64,000 bases of DNA from Pelobates cultripes (lineage: Eukaryota; Chordata; Amphibia; Anura; Pelobatidae): contig OW240912.1 of the NCBI GenBank assembly GCA_933207985.1, forward strand, positions 232,065,412-232,129,411, written 5' to 3'. The position numbers and the translations under genes are program-made. Every line of letters starts with the position of its first letter. Position 1 is the stretch's first letter. Positions 58,990 to 64,000 of the stretch are shown piece after piece. The notes below the pieces were generated by a model, which made no database searches, was not told where the DNA came from, and saw only the letters and a program-made list of their open reading frames with translations.

Positions 58990-59318
58990 TGCTGTTCTCC
59001 CCTCGACTGGCCCTGCCTCTATGGTTGAGATCATGAAGCTTGATGATCTCAGCCAATCCAATGTTTTGCCATAGTATTGGCTGCAAAACGCTACACCATT
59101 CAGCATCTCCTCATAGAGAGGCATTGAATCAATGTATCTCAATGGGGAACGTTCAGTGCCTCCATGCAGTGTATGTAGGTGCTGCTGACATAGGAAGCAC
59201 CTCTGGTGACCGTCTGAGTGACTTTCATTAGAAGTGTCACTAGGAAGCAATGTAAACACTGCCTTTTCTCTGCAGGGACAGGCTATAGACACCAGAGCCA
59301 CTACATTAAGCTGTATGT
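58990..59318. mobile_element. T2/Kolobok-type MITE, inverted and truncated
   Basis: Reverse complement relation to 42120-42450: ctcagccaatccaatg, atagagaggcattgaatcaa and the end gccactacattaagctgtat. One end is lost. Confidence 0.55.
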
Positions 59319-59399
59319 GTGTGCCTGCTAGTGAGTGAGCTTGGTTGTGTGTGTGTGTGTGCCTGCTAGTGAGTGAGCTTGTGTGTGTGTGCCTGCTAG
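59319..59399. repeat. GT-rich minisatellite
   Basis: tgtgtgtgcctgctagtgag units. The array resumes at 59879, so the MITE at 59400-59878 is inserted within it. Confidence 0.8.
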
Positions 59400-59878
59400 T
59401 TAAAGGACCACTATACTCGTTTTCCTGGCACTATAGTGCCCTGAGGGTGCCCCCACCCTCAGGGTCCCCCTCCCGCCCGGCTCTGGAAAGGGGTAAAAAC
59501 TTACCTTTTTCAAGCGCTGGGCGGGGAGCTCTCCTCTTCTGATCCTCCTCCTCTCCGCCCATTCGGCTGAATGCGCACGCGCGGCAAGAGCTGCGCGCGC
59601 ATTCAGCCAGTCGCATAGGAAAGCATTTACAATGCTTTCCTATGGACGCTTGCGTGCTCTCACTGTGATTTTCACAGTGAGAATCACGCAAGCGCCTCCA
59701 GCGGCTGTCAATGAGACAGCCACTAGAGGAATTGGAGGAAGGATTAACCCATTTATAAACATAGCAGTTTCTCTGAAACTGCTATGTTTATAAAAAAATG
59801 GGTTAACCCTAGCTGGACCTGGCACCCAGACCACTTCATTAAGCTGAAGTGGTCTGGGTGCCTAGAGTGGTCCTTTAA
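59400..59878. mobile_element. T2/Kolobok-type MITE, complete, inserted in a minisatellite
   Basis: ttaaaggaccactatac ... gagtggtcctttaa, 479 bases. Long perfect palindrome at 59821-59862 (18-base arms, ggcacccagaccacttca). The GT array on both sides marks the insertion clearly. Confidence 0.85.
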
Positions 59879-59962
59879 TGAGGTTGTGTGTGTGTGCCTG
59901 CTTGTGTGTGTGTGTCTGCTAGTGTGTGTGTGTTCCTGCCAGTGAGTGAGCTTGTGTTTGTG
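59879..59962. repeat. GT-rich minisatellite, continuation
   Basis: Same gtgtgtgcctgcttgtg units as 59319-59399. Confidence 0.8.
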
Positions 59963-60214
59963 CATGCATCATTGGTTATAGCGCTACTAATCGGTGCACA
60001 CCGCTCACGAACTCTGTCAGATTGTTTTGGAACAGTTTGATAAAGTCTGAAGTTCTCCACTGCATATATGACCAGATCCCTCTAAAGCAAGGTTTAGAAG
60101 CATATCATCATATCTGTTCCATTGTAGATGTGGCATTGTGACAATGACTCATTTGCAGGAATCAGTAAGTGTGGGTGGCCACAGAATATCTAGACCATGT
60201 TTATTACAAACGTT

Positions 60215-60550
60215 TCTGTAGGGAGCATGTGTGTGTCAGTGAACTTGTCTGTAGGAAGCATGTGTGCATCAGTGAACTTTTCTGTAGTGAATGTGTGTGT
60301 GACAATGAGCTTGTCTGAAGAAAGCTTGTGCGTGTCAGAGTTTGTCTGTACTACGTTTGTGTGTATACCAATAAGCTTGTCTGTGTGTGTCAGTGAGATT
60401 GTATGTCAGTGAGCCTATGTGTGTTCATCTGTGAGCTTGTGTTTTTATGTCAATGAGCTTATGTATATCAGTGAAATTGTTTGTCTATAAGGCTGTGCAT
60501 CAATGAGCTTGTGTGTGTCAGTGAGATTGTCTGTGTCTGCATGTGACTTT
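60215..60550. repeat. Degenerate tgtgtgtcagtgagcttgtc minisatellite
   Basis: About ten or more diverged units of gtgtgtcagtgagcttgtct type. Open frames through it are spurious. Confidence 0.75.
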
Positions 60551-61240
60551 GCTTACTGTATAATTAAATGTTTTACTCTGAATGGACCAATATTTTATAT
60601 TATAAAAAAAAATATATGTTTATGTTACATATATGTTTATATTATATATATATATATATTTGTGTTTATATATTACTAAATCATCTGGGAAATATATGGT
60701 GCAATGACTTATGGGGCTGGCATAGATTTTTTTCCAGGACTGCTTTGTATCCCCAGTCCAGCCCTGTTGTCCTCCCTTTATTACACTAATCTCATCAACT
60801 TGTGAACGTACACATCACACGCATGTATGGTGTAGCATTCACTGCTTTTGATAGAGAAGCATAGCATTCTAGGATTCAATGCTGCTCTATCAGAAAAGGC
60901 TGATTGGTGCATTTATGATGCTCGCCACACAGTGATACTTCTTCATTATGCTTTGAAGCATTTATAAAGCATTAGATTGGGTAGTGGACTGCAAGAGGAT
61001 AACACGATATGACTACAAAGAAGACGTGGAAACAATCGGAGAGAACCTATTTTGAATTTTTCACACATAAAATGAGGGACTAAGTAAGAAATGCACAACA
61101 GAAGCAAAAATTTTAATTTAATTTTAAAGCTTTAAAAAGGTTGAGAAACCCCTTCAAGTCAATAAGTTAACTGCTTAATCTTCAAATGTTACCTTTTAAG
61201 TATATATCTTATTGCAAAATCAATTAGTAGAGGAAAGATA
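60551..61240. other. Non-coding stretch with AT microsatellite
   Basis: (AT) runs at 60608-60660. aatgctgctctatcagaaaa near 60880 resembles T2 interior sequence. Confidence 0.45.
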
Positions 61241-61763
61241 GTAAAGGGACACTATAAGCACCCAGACCACTTCATCCCATTGTGTCCCTGTCCCCCTTAG
61301 TCCTGCAATGTGAAACATTGCAGTTTTGACAAACATTGTAGGACTAAGACAACCTCTAGTGTCTGTCTATCTCTTCCAAGACTCTAAAGGAGTCTGACTC
61401 CGGACGTCCTCAAGTTCTGCATAAGGACATCCAACATCAGGCCTAACGCGCTTGCAGCAGTTGGCGAGATTGCGCATTAGGTCCCTCCAACCCCTGTCAG
61501 AGGGCATCGGAGAAAGTGTATCACCACCCAGGGCCAAGGGTCATCAGCTCTGGAATCGGGTAAATAAAGGGAATAAACGGTTATTTAACCCCTTAAGGAC
61601 ACATGACGGAAATATTCTGTCATGATTCCCTTTTATTTCTGAAGTTGCGTCCTTAAGGGGTTTAACAGTTTGGGCACGATGCAGGGACAGAGGGGAGAAC
61701 CAGAGGGCACTATATTGTCAGAAATATAGCTTTGTATTCCTAACACTATGGATTCCATTTAAA
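61241..61763. mobile_element. T2/Kolobok-type MITE carrying a nested piggyBac-like MITE
   Basis: gtaaagggacactataagc start and actatggattccatttaaa end, with the T2 modules cacccagaccacttca and gtccctgtcccccttagtcc (also at 10290-10305). Interrupted by 61589-61661. Confidence 0.65.
61589..61661. mobile_element. 73-base piggyBac-like MITE
   Basis: Inverted ends ccccttaaggac.../...gtccttaaggggt between TTAA at 61585-61588 and 61662-61665. Ends match those of the large element at 15726 and 41154. Confidence 0.7.
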
Positions 61764-62819
61764 TTATTTTGATTTATTTTTTATTCCCCAGTCAGGCCCA
61801 CATAGTTATATATTTTAAGAGAATATAATATTGAAAGAAAATTATATAGTGTAACTGTAAAATTATAAAATATATTCACTAGCAAGATATTTTTATATAA
61901 TGCACATAACTAGATAAATGCACATTAGAATGGATGGCATATGATGCAGCTGGACTCTAGTACTTCCAGAAAATCTTATGTTCTTATGATTGCAATTTAA
62001 ATGATCCCATTTATTCTCTCTGTGAATTCGGGGGGATTAAATCAATGAAGTCCAAAGTGTCCATTTGAGACTCTATCAGACAGAGACTGTCATCAACTTC
62101 AATGGAATACTCAGCCAATAACATTCCAAATGGCCACTTCAGACTTTATTGAATTTTCTCCTCTGAGTATACTTTGAACAGTTTCATTCTCTATGAAGAT
62201 ATAAAAACTGACTGCACATTCACATAAATCTTCTGCTTTGCTATTTATAGGTGTATTCACATGTGTAAAATATTTAATATTTTCTTGCCTCTCAATAGAT
62301 ATACAATTTACTTATTACTAATCCATTACTAATCAATCTTTTTCTTTCATGTCAATTCTAATAATATTCATTTAATAATAATCAACATTTTGCTACTGGA
62401 TTATAACAACTGGATACCTTGTGCTCATGTTATACTGCTAAAGATCAATCAGAATATATCTAGAGTTGTAATCTAGAATCTAAAATTGTAATCTAGAATA
62501 TTTTATTTACAAATGTAGTATTATATATTCAGTATAACACAGCTATTGGCAAATGTGCAGCCTGTTAACCCTTTAACATAATCTTGATACCTCAGTTTAG
62601 ATTTCTTCATTTATTAGATGTCAAAATACTAATGCTTGTTTAATAGCTTTACACTATTTAGCTGGCAGTCTATGCTATGCACCTTTTTATTATTTCATAA
62701 ACAACACTATCCATTAGACTTGTGCATAGTGAGAAAGTTTGGCTTGGCCAAATCATTTTTCCCAAACAGAGAACATTCTTGGGCATAAGGTAAGTAAATT
62801 TAGTTTTTTTAACCCTTTA
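61764..62819. other. Non-coding stretch, nothing recognised
   Basis: Very AT-rich. ttagacttgtgcatagtgag at 62717 resembles the foldback MITE end at 14242. Confidence 0.45.
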
Positions 62820-62899
62820 TTTACCGAGAAGGGAGCGAGAGGGAGGCAGAGGGAGTGATAGTGTTAAGAATACAGCTTTGTACTATAGTATCCCTTTAA
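62820..62899. mobile_element. T2/Kolobok-type MITE, right-end fragment
   Basis: gaatacagctttgtactatag followed by tatccctttaa, as at the right ends of other copies. Confidence 0.5.
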
Positions 62900-63470
62900 G
62901 ACATCAGCATTTAAAAATATGATTAGATTTAGGAAACTACATTTCAGGATTTAGGATTAGAGTTAAAGGGACACAGTGGCGGAACTACCCCAAGTGCATG
63001 GACCACCTAATGGTATTAATTCTTTATCGATAAACACGGGTTCAGTGGGGTGATTCGGCCCTTTAAGAGAGGAACCGGGCCCCTGTGATATCGGCAGCTA
63101 GACATAACTAGAAAACACGGGGCCCCGGTTCAAAAATTGCCCTGCCCCCTCCCCCCCCTCCCAGCACATCCATGTGTCACATTCATGTCCCCCAGCCCTC
63201 CATGTGATTCATTCACGCCCCACTGGGCGAGTGAGGCGAGGTTGTGGGGGATAAGTATGACAAATTGGAGGGGTTCATGTGATAAAAGGGTAAAAAGGGG
63301 CGAGTGTGACAGAGTGATGTAGAATGATTGTGACAGTGCTAGAGAAGGTGAGTGAGATAGGGTGAATATGGCAGAGTGATGTGAGGTGAGTATGGCATGG
63401 GTGAGTGACAGGATTGGGGAAGTTATTGTGAGTGTGGCAGGGTGAAGGGGGGTGACCGTGTGTGTGTTGG
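62900..63470. other. Non-coding stretch; GT/GA-rich tail
   Basis: From about 63240 the sequence is a degenerate gtgtgac/agggtgag repetition leading into the CA-rich array. Confidence 0.45.
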
Positions 63471-64000
63471 GGTGAGAGTTATACAGACACACATGCAGAT
63501 AAACAGACAAACACACTGGCATTCAAGCACATACACACCATATAACACATATAATACATACACGGACACACATGAAGATACTCAGACCCTTAATGACAAA
63601 CATTAAGAACTCACATGACAAATACCTACAGATACACACCTATACAGACACAACACGCATACATACAGACAAACGCACATGCATACACATACAGACACAC
63701 ATACATACAGACACACACATAAATATAGACATACATACACACAAAAACACATACAGATACACATACATATAGAGGTATACATAGACACACACACACACAT
63801 ATATACACATACAGACACACATACATACAGACACACATACACATACATATAGACACAAATACACACACACACACACACATACAAACAAACACACACATAC
63901 AGGGACACATACATACAGACACACATATACATACAGAGACACATACATACAGAGACATACATACACACACACACATACACAAACAAACACATACATAGAG
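63471..64000. repeat. CA/TA-rich minisatellite (acacacatacatacagac units)
   Basis: Repeated cacatacatacagacacaca-type units with variation; continues past the window edge. Minus-strand frames full of Cys, Val and Tyr are artefacts. Confidence 0.92.

Noticed and set aside
58352..59028. Long Cys/Val-rich frames of 100-190 codons
   Set aside because: They are translations of the GT-rich minisatellite in several frames, with no domain or codon structure.
63603..64000. Three overlapping ~120-codon minus-strand frames
   Set aside because: Frames through the CA/TA minisatellite; simultaneous openness in all three frames shows it is compositional.
63471..64000. CRISPR-like regular array
   Set aside because: Units are contiguous, without unique spacers, and the genome is vertebrate; this is a minisatellite.

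Overview
The window reads as repeat-dense, AT-rich vertebrate chromosomal DNA, most likely from an anuran amphibian. That is an inference from repeat content. Many copies of T2/Kolobok-type MITEs (TTAAAGG ends) and piggyBac-like elements (TTAA plus CCCTTAAGGAC ends) are present, along with L1/Tx1-, CR1- and L2-like LINEs, Tc1 elements and an endogenous retrovirus. I found no host protein-coding gene, tRNA, rRNA or CRISPR array. All recognisable coding sequence belongs to mobile elements or their decayed relatives. Two 100-base runs of N (34213-34312 and 44688-44787) are assembly gaps.

Layout. 1-12 kb: a possible LINE 5' end, a BED zinc-finger remnant, a decayed copy of a protein family of unknown function (4412-5240, minus), an LTR element with unequal LTRs (5346-7569, minus) carrying a CR1-like insertion, and T2 MITEs. 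12.3-13.9 kb: a dead Tc1 element with a 230-base insertion flanked by a 14-base duplication. 15.7-41.2 kb: a nested complex. The two halves of a piggyBac-like element enclose two ~99.5%-identical L1/Tx1 LINE copies (A 16671-23242, B 34313-40380, minus). Between them lie a Tc1 element, T2 and LINE fragments, and the 3' part of an endogenous retrovirus with an open env and broken pol. 41-48 kb: T2 MITEs, a CR1-like RT fragment, an L2-like LINE crossed by the second gap, and a CR1-type ORF1 with an SGNH (esterase-like) domain and a 6 x 36-base tandem repeat. 51.8-53.5 kb: another decayed LINE RT on the plus strand. 55.2-56.3 kb: a segment unusually dense in perfect hairpins. 57.6-64 kb: a long foldback, T2 MITEs and GT/CA-type minisatellites.

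The most informative observation is structural. The 17-base target-site duplication expected around one L1 insertion is split. One half lies at the 3' side of copy A (16654-16670), the other at the 5' side of copy B (40381-40397), and outside these lie the two halves of one host transposon. So 16671-40380 behaves as though one L1 had been opened and about 17 kb put inside it, either by ectopic recombination between L1 copies or by an assembly misjoin at the nearby gap. I saw no convincing new biological system. The better candidates for follow-up are this chimeric locus, the hairpin-rich segment, the possible new SINE and the intact env.
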